The notes beneath the pieces were generated by a model that saw only the letters and a list, made by a program, of their open reading frames with translations, was not told the DNA's origin and did no database searches. A stretch of 64,000 bases of DNA from Streptomycetaceae bacterium (GTDB lineage: Bacteria > Actinomycetota > Actinomycetes > Nanopelagicales > Nanopelagicaceae): the NCBI GenBank assembly GCA_027483765.1, contig JAIXTW010000002.1, positions 62,001-126,000 of the forward strand, in the 5' to 3' direction. Below are positions 53,148-63,086 of this stretch, in pieces. How positions within the stretch are numbered: position 1 is the stretch's first letter; the number at the start of each line of letters is the position of its first letter. A program made the position numbers and the translations under genes.

Positions 53148-54029
53148 TTAGAACGTACTGCCGGTAATTCGTTCATATGCACTGTGATAGCGCTCTGCTG
53201 TTTTTTCGACAATCTCGGTTGGAAGCTCTGGTGGAGTGGATTTCTTATCCCACCCACTAGAAGTTAACCAATCTCGCACAAACTGCTTATCAAATGAAGG
53301 TTGTGACTTTCCTGGGGCCCAACCATCTGCCTCCCAAAATCTTGAAGAATCTGGCGTGAGCGCCTCATCCCCCAATGTAATTTCTCCCGCCATATTGACT
53401 CCGAATTCGAATTTAGTATCAGCAAGAATTATTCCGCGGTCCTGTGCAAATTCTGCCGCGGTGTCATAGAGCTTCAGTGTGAGATCCCGAAGTTCTATCG
53501 CTGCCTCTGCTCCGACAATCTTTGCCGCGCTAGCGAAATCAATATTGATATCGTGATCACCGATTTCAGCTTTTGTAGCAGGTGTAAAAATGCTTGCTGG
53601 AAGGGCGGAACCATCTAATAAACCTGCAGGGAGTGGATTTCCGCAGATTGCTTGGTTGTCGTTGTATTCGACCAATCCACTGCCTGTCAGATACCCTCGC
53701 GCTACACATTCGATGGCAAACATTTCAAGTGGTTGCACAATGACTGCTCGATCTGCCACAGAGTCTGGAACATCATCGGAGATCACATGATTTGGGACGA
53801 TATCTGCAAGTAATTCAAACCAGAAGAGTGAAAGCTGGGTAAGGATTGCGCCTTTATTAGGAATCGTTGTTGGCAACACCCAGTCAAAGGCCGATATGCG
53901 ATCTGATGCGACAAGAAGTATTTCACCAGATTCGTTGGAGTAAAGGTCGCGCACTTTTCCGGTACGAAGGTGGTTCCAACCTTCAATCGATGGTGCTGGC
54001 GGTGCGCCAGCTACACCGAAGCCACTCAC
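53148..54029 (-). CDS. purC: Phosphoribosylaminoimidazole-succinocarboxamide synthase
   Basis: Adds aspartate to CAIR. At 293 aa it contains the SAICAR synthetase blocks GKVRDLYS, VASDRISAFD, ECVARGYLTGSG, LADTKFEFG and DEALTPDSSRFW. Overlaps purB by 4 nt. Confidence 0.96.
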   Translation of the reverse strand: MSGFGVAGAPPAPSIEGWNHLRTGKVRDLYSNESGEILLVASDRISAFDWVLPTTIPNKGAILTQLSLFWFELLADIVPNHVISDDVPDSVADRAVIVQPLEMFAIECVARGYLTGSGLVEYNDNQAICGNPLPAGLLDGSALPASIFTPATKAEIGDHDINIDFASAAKIVGAEAAIELRDLTLKLYDTAAEFAQDRGIILADTKFEFGVNMAGEITLGDEALTPDSSRFWEADGWAPGKSQPSFDKQFVRDWLTSSGWDKKSTPPELPTEIVEKTAERYHSAYERITGSTF

Positions 54030-55447
54030 CGAATAGAGCCGGGCTTGTACTGCGCAGCGGCAGGGTGCGCGGATGAAATCGCTTCGATGCGACTTACAAC
54101 TCGAGCAACTTGTTGGCGAGCATCGCCAGTAAATTCAAGTGGATTACCAATTAAAGAATCCAACGCTGCTCTATCGAATGGGATTCGATCATCGCTTGAG
54201 ATCGCAGCAAGGAAATTATTTGGTTTTCCTTCACGCATTCCAAGTGCTGCCGCAACAGCATGTTCTTTAATCACTTCGTGCGCAATCTCGCGACCGACTC
54301 CAGCCTTCACCGATGCCATCAAAATCTTGGTCGTAGCCAAGAACGGTAAATAACGTTCTAGCTCTGCCTCAATTACCGCCGGAAATGCACCAAACTCGTT
54401 GAGAACTGTGAGCATTGTTTCAAGTAAGCCGTCGATTGCATAAAACGCATCAGGTAAAGCAACTCGGCGAACAACGCTGCACGAGACATCGCCTTCATTC
54501 CATTGATTTCCAGCGAGTTCAGAGACCATCGATGCATATCCGCGCAGGATGACTGTGAGTCCATTTACTCGTTCGCAGGAACGCGTATTCATCTTATGTG
54601 GCATTGCAGATGAGCCCACTTGCCCGGCCTTGAAGCCTTCCGTAACAAGTTCGGCGCCCGCCATCAGTCGGATTGAGGTAGCTAAAGATGAAGGGGCGGT
54701 CGCAATCTGAACCAGAGTTGTCAGAACATCGTAATCAAGTGAACGTGGATAAACCTGTCCCGTTGAATCAAGTACACGACTGAAGCCAAGTTCAGCGGCA
54801 ATAGCGGATTCCAGTTTTTGATGCGCTTCGGTTGAACCTAAAAGATCGATGGAGTCTTGCGCTGTTCCGACTGGACCTTTAATTCCGCGCATCGGATAAC
54901 GATCTTGCAGTGAGGTAAGTCGTTCGTATGAAAAGAGAAGTTCTTCAGCCGCTGATGCAAATCGCTTACCTAGAGTTGTAATTTGTGCCGGCACATTGTG
55001 CGAACGACCAGCGATAGGTTGATCTGCATAGTGCGCAGCTTTTGTGGCAAGGGCTGCAAGGAGTGCGACAGTCTTGTCATGAACAATGACGAGTCCATTG
55101 CGAATCTGAAGCGCTTCAATATTTTCTGTGAGATCTCGACTCGTCATTCCGGCATGGATAGCCTCGTGACCAGCTAGCGCATTAAATTCTTCAATGCGCG
55201 CTTTGACATCATGTCGAGTAATTTTTTCTCGAGCATCGATTGCGGCAAGGTCTACCTTCGAAATGACTTTTTCGTAATCTGCAATGACTGAATCAGAAAT
55301 CGCATGACCTAGCTTCGCCTGCGCCTTCGCAACCGCAATCCATAACTTGCGTTCGGCGATAATTTTTTCTTCCGGCGCAAAAACTTTGCGCATCTCGGCG
55401 GATGCATAACGATCAGCTAATACGCTCACTGGTGCATTCTCCCCCAT
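54026..55447 (-). CDS. purB: Adenylosuccinate lyase
   Basis: Cleaves SAICAR and adenylosuccinate. At 473 aa, the fumarase/lyase signature GSSAMPHKMNTRSCE is present, with TSRDLTEN and the catalytic His region GRSHNVPAQITT. It starts directly after purD (adjacent bases 55447/55448) and overlaps purC. Confidence 0.95.
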   Translation of the reverse strand: MGENAPVSVLADRYASAEMRKVFAPEEKIIAERKLWIAVAKAQAKLGHAISDSVIADYEKVISKVDLAAIDAREKITRHDVKARIEEFNALAGHEAIHAGMTSRDLTENIEALQIRNGLVIVHDKTVALLAALATKAAHYADQPIAGRSHNVPAQITTLGKRFASAAEELLFSYERLTSLQDRYPMRGIKGPVGTAQDSIDLLGSTEAHQKLESAIAAELGFSRVLDSTGQVYPRSLDYDVLTTLVQIATAPSSLATSIRLMAGAELVTEGFKAGQVGSSAMPHKMNTRSCERVNGLTVILRGYASMVSELAGNQWNEGDVSCSVVRRVALPDAFYAIDGLLETMLTVLNEFGAFPAVIEAELERYLPFLATTKILMASVKAGVGREIAHEVIKEHAVAAALGMREGKPNNFLAAISSDDRIPFDRAALDSLIGNPLEFTGDARQQVARVVSRIEAISSAHPAAAQYKPGSIR

Positions 55448-56692
55448 TTAATTGCCCTTCTCTGCGACCGACGCATTAAGAGCGATATCGCTGCGATAGA
55501 AAGAACCAGCTAGTTCAATCTGTGAGATTGCGCGATATGCGCGGTCCCTTGCCTCTGTCAGATCAGCGCCGGTTCCAGTAATTGTCAGCACGCGGCCACC
55601 ACTAGAAAGCAGCGCGGCGTCTTTGCTCGTTGTACCCGAGTGAAAAATTTGAGTCTTATCAAATGCCGAAGGTATTGAAATAACGCCGCCCGTTTTGGGT
55701 GCTTCTGGATAACCACCGGCTGCAAGCACCACAGTTACCGCGCTCTCATCGCGCCAATTCAGAACTTCATCATCAAGGCTATCTGTGGCAGCTTTATAGA
55801 GCAGTGTTGCAAGGGGTGTAGTTAATCGCGGAATCAGAACTTGCGTTTCCGGATCACCAAAACGTGCATTGAATTCAATCACTCGGATCCCATCATCTGT
55901 CAGCGCTAACCCGGCATAGAGCAGGCCAACGAATGGAGTTCCTCGCGCTGCCATCTCGGCAATCATCGGAGCCAATACTTTTTCATACGTTTCCTCGACG
56001 ATGTCATCCGGTGCCCAAGTAAGTGGTGAATAAGCACCCATGCCACCAGTATTTGGTCCTAAATCACCATCGAAGGCGCGTTTGAAATCTTGCGCAGGCT
56101 GCATAGGCAAAATGTTTCGGCCATCGGATATTCCAAAGAGTGAAATTTCTGGACCTGATAAATACTCTTCAATTACTACACGTGTACATGCAAGTGCGTG
56201 TGCCAGTGCTGCATCACGATCATTGGTGACAACAACACCTTTCCCGGCAGCCAAGCCATCATCTTTGACAACATAAGGCGCACCGAATGTGTCGAGCGCT
56301 AACTCTATTTCTGATTGCGTGGTGCAGGTAAAACTATGTGCAGTAGGAACACCGGCATCGCGCATTACCTTCTTAGCAAAATCTTTTGATCCCTCGAGCT
56401 GCGCTGCTGCTTTTGATGGGCCGAAGACGGCGAAGCCAGCGCTGCGCAATACATCTGCAACGCCATTAACCAGTGGCACCTCTGGACCCACGACAACAAG
56501 ATCAACTTCTAACTTCTTTGCTAACTCGCAAATTGCAGCGTTATCGGTAACAGCAACGGGGTGGATAGCAGCTATTTCTGCAATTCCGGGATTGCCCGGT
56601 GCGACATGGAGTTCGGTACAAGCATCATCTGCCTGTAGTCCTAGTGCAAGTGCGTGCTCGCGGCCGCCGCTTCCAACTAGGAGGATTTTCAT
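55448..56692 (-). CDS. purD: Phosphoribosylamine-glycine ligase
   Basis: Makes GAR from PRA and glycine. At 414 aa it is an ATP-grasp enzyme with VGSGGREHALA at the N-terminus, VVKDDGLAAGKGVVV, NTGGMGAYSP and FNARFGDPETQ. It begins 3 nt after purA. Confidence 0.96.
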   Translation of the reverse strand: MKILLVGSGGREHALALGLQADDACTELHVAPGNPGIAEIAAIHPVAVTDNAAICELAKKLEVDLVVVGPEVPLVNGVADVLRSAGFAVFGPSKAAAQLEGSKDFAKKVMRDAGVPTAHSFTCTTQSEIELALDTFGAPYVVKDDGLAAGKGVVVTNDRDAALAHALACTRVVIEEYLSGPEISLFGISDGRNILPMQPAQDFKRAFDGDLGPNTGGMGAYSPLTWAPDDIVEETYEKVLAPMIAEMAARGTPFVGLLYAGLALTDDGIRVIEFNARFGDPETQVLIPRLTTPLATLLYKAATDSLDDEVLNWRDESAVTVVLAAGGYPEAPKTGGVISIPSAFDKTQIFHSGTTSKDAALLSSGGRVLTITGTGADLTEARDRAYRAISQIELAGSFYRSDIALNASVAEKGN

Positions 56693-56695
56693 GGC

Positions 56696-58003
<1,308 letters not shown>

Positions 58004-58007
58004 TTAA

Positions 58008-59042
58008 TTATTTAAGTAGTGATGTTCCGGTTGAGCGAAGATCTTCACATGCTACGCCAACGCGAGCTGCGATTCCTGCTTCTGCCGCTTTGCCCCACGC
58101 ACGTGGGTCGTAAGCCTTTTTATTACCAACTTCACCGTCGATCTTGAGTACGCCATCGTAATTCTTCATGATGTGATCAACGACTGGGCGGGTAAATGCA
58201 TATTGAGTATCAGTATCGATATTCATCTTGATAACACCGTAATCAAGTGATTCGCGAATCTCTGAAAGTAGCGAACCAGAACCGCCATGGAATACGAGAT
58301 CCATTGGCTTGCTTCCAGCTGCTAGACCTAACTTGGCAGCAACTGCGTCCTGCAAAGTCTTAAGAATCTTTGGCTGCAAAACTACATTGCCTGGCTTGTA
58401 CACACCGTGAACGTTTCCGAAAGTTGCCGCCACCATGTAGCGAGCCTTCGCATCTGTTCCAAGAGTTTCAATTGTCAGAAGTGCATCTTCTGGAGTTGAG
58501 TAGAGCTTGGCATCGTGCTTTGCCTCGATGCCATCTTCTTCTCCGCCTACAACGCCAATTTCAATTTCAAGCACAGTATGTGCCGCAACTGATTTGTCGA
58601 GAAGCTCGCGTGCGACCTTCATATTCTCTGGCATATCGACTGCTGATCCGTCCCACATGTGTGAGTTAAATAGTGGCTGCTTACCTTCTTTAATGCGCTG
58701 CGCACCGATTTCAAGAAGTGGACGCATAAATCCATCTAGCTTCTCTTTCGGACAGTGATCTGTGTGGATTCCGATGTTGACGTTGTAATTCTTCGCAACG
58801 ACGTGTGCAAATTCTGCTAACGCTACAGCGCCATCGATCATGTTCTTAACTGTTGATCCAGATGCGTACTCGGCTCCACCCCAAGAAAATTGAATAATTC
58901 CATCGGACTCTGCTTCGGCGAAACCACGAATAGCACCGATAATTGTTTGTGATGATGAAACGTTGATTGCTGGATAAGCAAATGCGCCGGCTTTCGCGCG
59001 ATCTAACATTGCTGCATAAACTTCAGGGGTTGCTATTGGCAT
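58008..59042 (-). CDS. fbaA: Class II fructose-bisphosphate aldolase
   Basis: A zinc-dependent glycolysis and gluconeogenesis enzyme, 344 aa. Landmarks are FAYPAINVSSSQTI, the zinc-site HTDHCPKEKLDG, the loop GVVGGEEDG, ATFGNVHGVYKPG, LVFHGGSGS and MNIDTDTQYAF, fitting subclass A. GGGAG lies about 6 nt upstream. It heads the purine gene run. Confidence 0.96.
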   Translation of the reverse strand: MPIATPEVYAAMLDRAKAGAFAYPAINVSSSQTIIGAIRGFAEAESDGIIQFSWGGAEYASGSTVKNMIDGAVALAEFAHVVAKNYNVNIGIHTDHCPKEKLDGFMRPLLEIGAQRIKEGKQPLFNSHMWDGSAVDMPENMKVARELLDKSVAAHTVLEIEIGVVGGEEDGIEAKHDAKLYSTPEDALLTIETLGTDAKARYMVAATFGNVHGVYKPGNVVLQPKILKTLQDAVAAKLGLAAGSKPMDLVFHGGSGSLLSEIRESLDYGVIKMNIDTDTQYAFTRPVVDHIMKNYDGVLKIDGEVGNKKAYDPRAWGKAAEAGIAARVGVACEDLRSTGTSLLK

Positions 59043-59135
59043 CTGATGCTCCCAAGTGAGTAACTAGAACTGGTGTAAACGCTCCGACGCAGCACTGGGT
59101 CTTTCTGAGGCTTACGCCTAATCCAACCACCTACC

Positions 59136-59171
59136 CCCGCGTAAGAAAAATCGACTCACTAATTACGCGGG
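59136..59171 (-). repeat. Perfect 9-bp inverted repeat upstream of fbaA
   Basis: CCCGCGTAA (59136-59144) is the exact reverse complement of TTACGCGGG (59163-59171), separated by 18 nt. Two smaller hairpins flank it (GGGTT/AACCC to one side, AGGC-GTAA-GCCT to the other). It sits between the 33-codon peptide gene and fbaA and could be a terminator for the former or an mRNA-leader structure for the latter; there is no long T-tract. Confidence 0.5.
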
Positions 59172-59192
59172 AGCAGCCCGGGTTCTTAAACC

Positions 59193-59294
59193 CTATGGGT
59201 GGAGGGTTTTCTGCAGGAAGGCGATGAATCCCGCTATCAGAGCGGGGTTACCAAGGATTTTAAGCAAAATAGTAATCAGGGCTGTGATCGTCAT
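59193..59294 (-). CDS. 33-aa hydrophobic peptide of unknown function
   Basis: An ATG at 59294 with AAAGGAG 6 nt upstream opens a 33-codon frame ending in TAG. The peptide starts MTITALITILLKILG, has a Asn-Pro kink near the middle (GNPALIAGF) and ends with FLQKTLHP; nearly all residues are hydrophobic except two Lys and one His. This is the profile of a single-helix membrane peptide. I recognise no family. It lies 150 nt upstream of fbaA on the same strand. Confidence 0.5.
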   Translation of the reverse strand: MTITALITILLKILGNPALIAGFIAFLQKTLHP

Positions 59295-59319
59295 AATTCT
59301 CCTTTCGTAGATTGAATGC

Positions 59320-59424
59320 ATTGGCGATAGCTGCGAATCATTGGCCTTTGTCGATGGAAAATGTGACCGAGCCTTGGGCGCTGTTGATAAAGAGGCCCTA
59401 GAAAAATTTCTTGCTAAACAGTAA
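59320..59424 (+). CDS. Possible 34-codon small frame upstream of acs (thioredoxin C-terminus-like)
   Basis: In one plus-strand frame codons from 59320 to the TAA at 59422-59424 read as protein-like sequence, ending LGAVDKEALEKFLAKQ, which resembles the last helix of thioredoxins, preceded by AFVDGKCDRA. It has no ATG; ATT 59320 lies 6 nt after TAGATT (59308-59313), the leaderless spacing used by neighbours, or TTG 59341 could start a 27-aa version. The stop codon forms part of the acs -10. It may be a tiny gene or the remnant of a decayed one. Confidence 0.3.
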   Translation: MGDSCESLAFVDGKCDRALGAVDKEALEKFLAKQ

Positions 59425-59434
59425 CCTCACGTAT
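59422..59434 (+). promoter_or_regulatory. Leaderless -10 of acs
   Basis: TAACCT (59422-59427), 7-nt spacer, ATG 59435. The TAA also closes the short upstream frame. No CRP-like dyad was found close by. Confidence 0.5.
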
Positions 59435-61399
59435 ATGAGCGGCAATTCTGAATCACTAGAAAATCTATCTACTGAAAATAGAACATTTGCTCCCTCGCCT
59501 GAATTTACGACCCAAGCAAATGCAAAGAGCGACCTCTACGCGCAAGCTGATAAAGATCGATTAGCTTTCTGGGACGAACAGGCAAATGCGCTGAGTTGGC
59601 ATAAAAAGTGGGATAAGACGCTGCAGTGGGATTCACCATTTGCACAATGGTTTGTTGGCGGCAAGATCAATGCAACGGTAAACGCGCTAGACCGTCACGT
59701 TGAAGATGGTAACGGCGATCGCATCGCTTTCCACTTTGAGGGCGAACCAGGCGACACTCGCACAATTTCATATGCCCAGTTGCTTGCCGATGTCAGTAAA
59801 GCGGCGCATGCTCTCACCGAAATTGGCATTAACTCTGAAGATCGTGTTGCGATTTACATGCCACTCATTCCGGAAGCGATTGTTGCGATGTTGGCATGTG
59901 CGCGCATTGGCGCAATTCACTCTGTGGTCTTTGGTGGCTTCTCAGCCGATGCTCTCTTATCTCGAATTCAAGATGCCGATGCAAAACTCGTCATCACAGC
60001 TGATGGAGGATTTAGAAAAGGTGCAGCATTTGCACTCAAGCCCGCGGTAGATGAAGCGCTCAAAGGTGCTACCAATGTTTCTCAGGTTCTGGTTGTTAAG
60101 CGCACCGGACAAGAGACCGCATGGGTAGCAGGCCGAGATATCTGGTGGCACGACCTTGTTGATCGACAGAGTTCAACTCATACGCCAGAATTTTTCGATA
60201 GCGAACACCCACTATTTATCCTTTACACCTCAGGAACTACTGCAAAACCAAAGGGAATTTTTCACACCACGGGGGGCTATCTCACTCAAGCGGCGTATAC
60301 CCACAAAGTTGTTTTCGATATCAAACCTGAATTAGATATCTACTGGTGCACTGCCGACGTTGGCTGGATTACCGGACATACCTACATGGTTTATGGGCCG
60401 CTAATAAATGGATCAACACAAGTAATTTATGAAGGCACACCTGATACCCCACATAAGGGGCGAGTCTTTGAAATTATTGAAAAGTACGGCGTCACCATTT
60501 TGTATACCGCGCCAACTTTAATTCGCACGTGGATGAAATGGGGAGATGAGTTCCCAAATAAATTTAATCTCACATCTCTACGACTACTGGGCTCAGTGGG
60601 CGAACCAATTAACCCGGAAGCGTGGATGTGGTACCGACAAGTTATCGGTGGAGATAAATGCCCGATTGTTGATACTTGGTGGCAGACCGAAACGGGCGCA
60701 ATCATGATTTCGCCTCTACCTGGAGTTACCGCAACTAAACCAGGTTCTGCGATGCGACCAATTCCAGGAATCAGCGCAAAGGTTGTTGATGACAATGGTG
60801 TTGCAGTTCCGAACGGACGCGGTGGCTATCTAATTCTTGATCAACCATGGCCTTCAATGTTGCGTGGAGTCTGGGGCGAGACTGAACGTTATAAGGAGAC
60901 CTACTGGTCACGCTTTAAAGGAATTTACTTTGCCGGCGATGGTGCAAAGCTCGATGATGACGGCGCCATCTGGCTTATGGGACGTGTTGATGATGTGATG
61001 AATATTTCTGGTCACCGCATTTCTACAACTGAAGTTGAGTCAGCGCTCGTATCTCATGAAGCGGTTGCAGAAGCTGCCGTTGTAGGCGCAGCTGATGCGC
61101 TGACCGGCCAAGGAATTGTGGCATTCGTTATTTTGCGGGGCGGAATAGCTCATGCCGACGGCGATGTACTGATCAAAGAGCTTCGCAACCACGTTGCGAA
61201 AGAGATTGGCGCCATTGCAAAACCGCGTCAAATTATGGTGGTCAATGAACTTCCTAAGACTCGAAGTGGCAAGATTATGCGCAGGCTCTTAAAAGATGTA
61301 GCTGAAAATCGTGCAGTTGGAGATGCAACCACACTTGCCGATCCCAACGTGATGAAGTTGATTTCAGATGGACTAAAAACTTCTAAAGACGAGGATTAG
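59435..61399 (+). CDS. acs: Acetyl-CoA synthetase
   Basis: Activates acetate to acetyl-CoA through acetyl-AMP. ATG 59435 gives 654 aa, the usual length, preferred to a TTG 24 bases upstream. The P-loop is YTSGTTAKPKGI, later motifs GSVGEPINPEAW, TWWQTETG and YFAGDGAKLDDDG, and the acetylation-sensitive lysine is in PKTRSGKIMRR. The 3' end overlaps the convergent CvpA-family gene by 17 bp. Confidence 0.96.
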   Translation: MSGNSESLENLSTENRTFAPSPEFTTQANAKSDLYAQADKDRLAFWDEQANALSWHKKWDKTLQWDSPFAQWFVGGKINATVNALDRHVEDGNGDRIAFHFEGEPGDTRTISYAQLLADVSKAAHALTEIGINSEDRVAIYMPLIPEAIVAMLACARIGAIHSVVFGGFSADALLSRIQDADAKLVITADGGFRKGAAFALKPAVDEALKGATNVSQVLVVKRTGQETAWVAGRDIWWHDLVDRQSSTHTPEFFDSEHPLFILYTSGTTAKPKGIFHTTGGYLTQAAYTHKVVFDIKPELDIYWCTADVGWITGHTYMVYGPLINGSTQVIYEGTPDTPHKGRVFEIIEKYGVTILYTAPTLIRTWMKWGDEFPNKFNLTSLRLLGSVGEPINPEAWMWYRQVIGGDKCPIVDTWWQTETGAIMISPLPGVTATKPGSAMRPIPGISAKVVDDNGVAVPNGRGGYLILDQPWPSMLRGVWGETERYKETYWSRFKGIYFAGDGAKLDDDGAIWLMGRVDDVMNISGHRISTTEVESALVSHEAVAEAAVVGAADALTGQGIVAFVILRGGIAHADGDVLIKELRNHVAKEIGAIAKPRQIMVVNELPKTRSGKIMRRLLKDVAENRAVGDATTLADPNVMKLISDGLKTSKDED

Positions 61400-61853
61400 C
61401 AAGTACTTTCTCGACTTCTTTCTTAATATCAGCAATCACTTGTGGAGCGTGGTTGGTTACCTGTAAATAGAAGCGACTCTCAGAAACTGAATTCTGCCCG
61501 GCTGACCAAGGTGCCCACAATAAAATTGTGCCAATAACGTAGAAGAGAAGTACGTACTTACCCATCTCAAATGCGCTGCCTAGAAGTGAATCAAGGAAGC
61601 GAAGTGGGCCGCGAATAACTGTGACTTTCAGACCTTTCGCTAGCAAGGTTCCTACAAATGCAGCAGCATAAGCGCCCACAATAATTGCCAGAATAAGCCA
61701 TCCTGATTGATTGTATTTAACGACTAAGTACATCGCACCTACTCCACCAGCGATGAAGAAAACTGTTCTGATAATTGTTCGCAAGAGGCCGTTCTTATAA
61801 CCATTGAAGAATGCGGCAATAGCGACAGCTGCGAAGACTAAATCAAAAATCAT
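61383..61853 (-). CDS. CvpA-family membrane protein (lacking the MarP protease domain)
   Basis: A 156-aa protein with four transmembrane helices (FDLVFAAVAIAAFFNGYKNG start is typical of CvpA). In mycobacteria the corresponding gene next to nth encodes MarP, a CvpA domain fused to a periplasmic trypsin-like protease of ~400 aa. Here the protein stops after the membrane part and a short helical tail. Overlaps the TlpA gene as ATGA. Confidence 0.8.
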   Translation of the reverse strand: MIFDLVFAAVAIAAFFNGYKNGLLRTIIRTVFFIAGGVGAMYLVVKYNQSGWLILAIIVGAYAAAFVGTLLAKGLKVTVIRGPLRFLDSLLGSAFEMGKYVLLFYVIGTILLWAPWSAGQNSVSESRFYLQVTNHAPQVIADIKKEVEKVLANPRL

Positions 61854-62374
61854 TTCACTCCCAGATACTTTATCGCCGCTAGTTCAATCTCTTCAGTAGA
61901 TCTAAATGGTCCGAATTTCTTATGTACTACTGTGCCAGATGCGTCTACAAACCAGGTGACTGGCACGCCCATACCAAATTCACCACGAGTAGCCCCGGTA
62001 GCGTCATAAAGAATGGGCCAAGAAATTCCGTTGCCTTTAACGAACGTCCTTACACTTTCCTGGTTTTTCTCTTCTACCGCAATTCCTACAACTCCAACTT
62101 GATCGCTGTATTTCGCTAAGAAATGTGCGAGGTGAGGCAACTCCTGCTTGCAAGGTTTACACCACGTACCCCATACATTAATGAGTACGGGTCCGCGGAT
62201 GGAATCAGCAGAGATAGCGCCACCGCCACCAAGACATTCCAACGGCACGCCAACTCCACTTTCAACTGCAATGTTTTCGCAGCTAATTACTTCACCTTTT
62301 ACCTTTATCGGTTGCACAGCAGAGCATCCGGTAAGTACAAGTATCAGCGCGAGGAATCCAGAGATTTTTCTCAT
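61850..62374 (-). CDS. TlpA-like thioredoxin-fold lipoprotein
   Basis: A 174-aa exported lipoprotein. The signal peptide ends in the lipobox LTGC with C17. The thioredoxin-like domain has the active site [11 protein letters not shown] (C72, C75) and a cis-Pro loop GVPVTWFVD. It likely reduces disulfides or cytochrome c apoproteins outside the membrane. Coupled by ATGA overlaps to both nth and the CvpA gene. Confidence 0.9.
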   Translation of the reverse strand: MRKISGFLALILVLTGCSAVQPIKVKGEVISCENIAVESGVGVPLECLGGGGAISADSIRGPVLINVWGTWCKPCKQELPHLAHFLAKYSDQVGVVGIAVEEKNQESVRTFVKGNGISWPILYDATGATRGEFGMGVPVTWFVDASGTVVHKKFGPFRSTEEIELAAIKYLGVK

Positions 62375-63069
62375 CGAAAATCCTTATCGGTCTTGACCAG
62401 TAATTGCGCCTTAACTTTATCCATCTCACCAATTCCAACGGATGGGCACATCTTGGCCACGGGACATGCGCCACAGGCTGGTTTGCGTGAATGACAAATG
62501 CGACGTCCGTGCCAGATCATTCGTTGCGAAAGATTTGTCCACTCTCCTTGCGGAATAAGTGCGCCTACCTCATGTTCAACCTTCACCGGATCTTGCGATG
62601 TTGTCCAACCAAATCTGCGTGAGAGACGACCAAAGTGTGTGTCGACAGTAATTCCTGGAATACCAAATGCGTGGCCTAGGACAACATTGGCAGTTTTTCT
62701 ACCAACGCCTGGCAGTGTGATGAGTTCTTCAATAGTCGCCGGAACTTTTCCACCAAAATCTTCAACGAGTTTCGTTCCAAGACCTTTCAGATGTCTAGCC
62801 TTTGCATGATAAAAACCTGCCGAAAAAATATAGTCCTCGATTTCCGCAAGTGGTGCTCGAGCGTAATCTTTTGCTTTCTTATATTTTTTAAAGAGCGCAG
62901 GCGTTAGCGCATTGATCCGTTTATCTGTGCACTGCGCTGATAAGACAACCGCCACCGTTAGTTCGAGCGGGTTTTTGAAATCTAATTCGCAACGTACTTC
63001 TGGGTAGGTTTTTGTGAGAACTCGATAGATAGCCCGAGCGCTTTTTCGAGTTTCGCTATCGGCTCCCAT
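62371..63069 (-). CDS. nth: Endonuclease III
   Basis: A bifunctional base-excision glycosylase/AP lyase for oxidised pyrimidines. At 232 aa it has the helix-hairpin-helix [12 protein letters not shown] with catalytic K125, catalytic D143 ([10 protein letters not shown]), and the [4Fe-4S] ligands C192, C199, C202 and C208. Leaderless: TAGTTT is 6 nt upstream of ATG in a promoter shared with crp. Confidence 0.96.
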   Translation of the reverse strand: MGADSETRKSARAIYRVLTKTYPEVRCELDFKNPLELTVAVVLSAQCTDKRINALTPALFKKYKKAKDYARAPLAEIEDYIFSAGFYHAKARHLKGLGTKLVEDFGGKVPATIEELITLPGVGRKTANVVLGHAFGIPGITVDTHFGRLSRRFGWTTSQDPVKVEHEVGALIPQGEWTNLSQRMIWHGRRICHSRKPACGACPVAKMCPSVGIGEMDKVKAQLLVKTDKDFR

Positions 63070-63086
63070 GCGAGTAAACTACCGAC
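63070..63086. promoter_or_regulatory. 17-bp bidirectional leaderless promoter, nth / crp
   Basis: The whole gap is 17 bp. Plus-strand TAAACT (63075-63080) is 6 nt from the crp GTG. Minus-strand TAGTTT (63081-63076) is 6 nt from the nth ATG. The two -10 hexamers overlap by five bases, so only one polymerase can open the site at a time. Confidence 0.65.

Noticed and set aside
59223-59310. 28-codon plus-strand frame (ATG 59223) opposite the 33-aa peptide gene
   Set aside because: Its AGGAAGG site is too close to ATG, and the minus-strand frame has the better ribosome site and clearer composition.
59395-59434. CRP-type dyad upstream of acs, expected from other Actinobacteria
   Set aside because: TGTGACCGAGCC at ~59362 lacks a matching second half-site, so I cannot support it.
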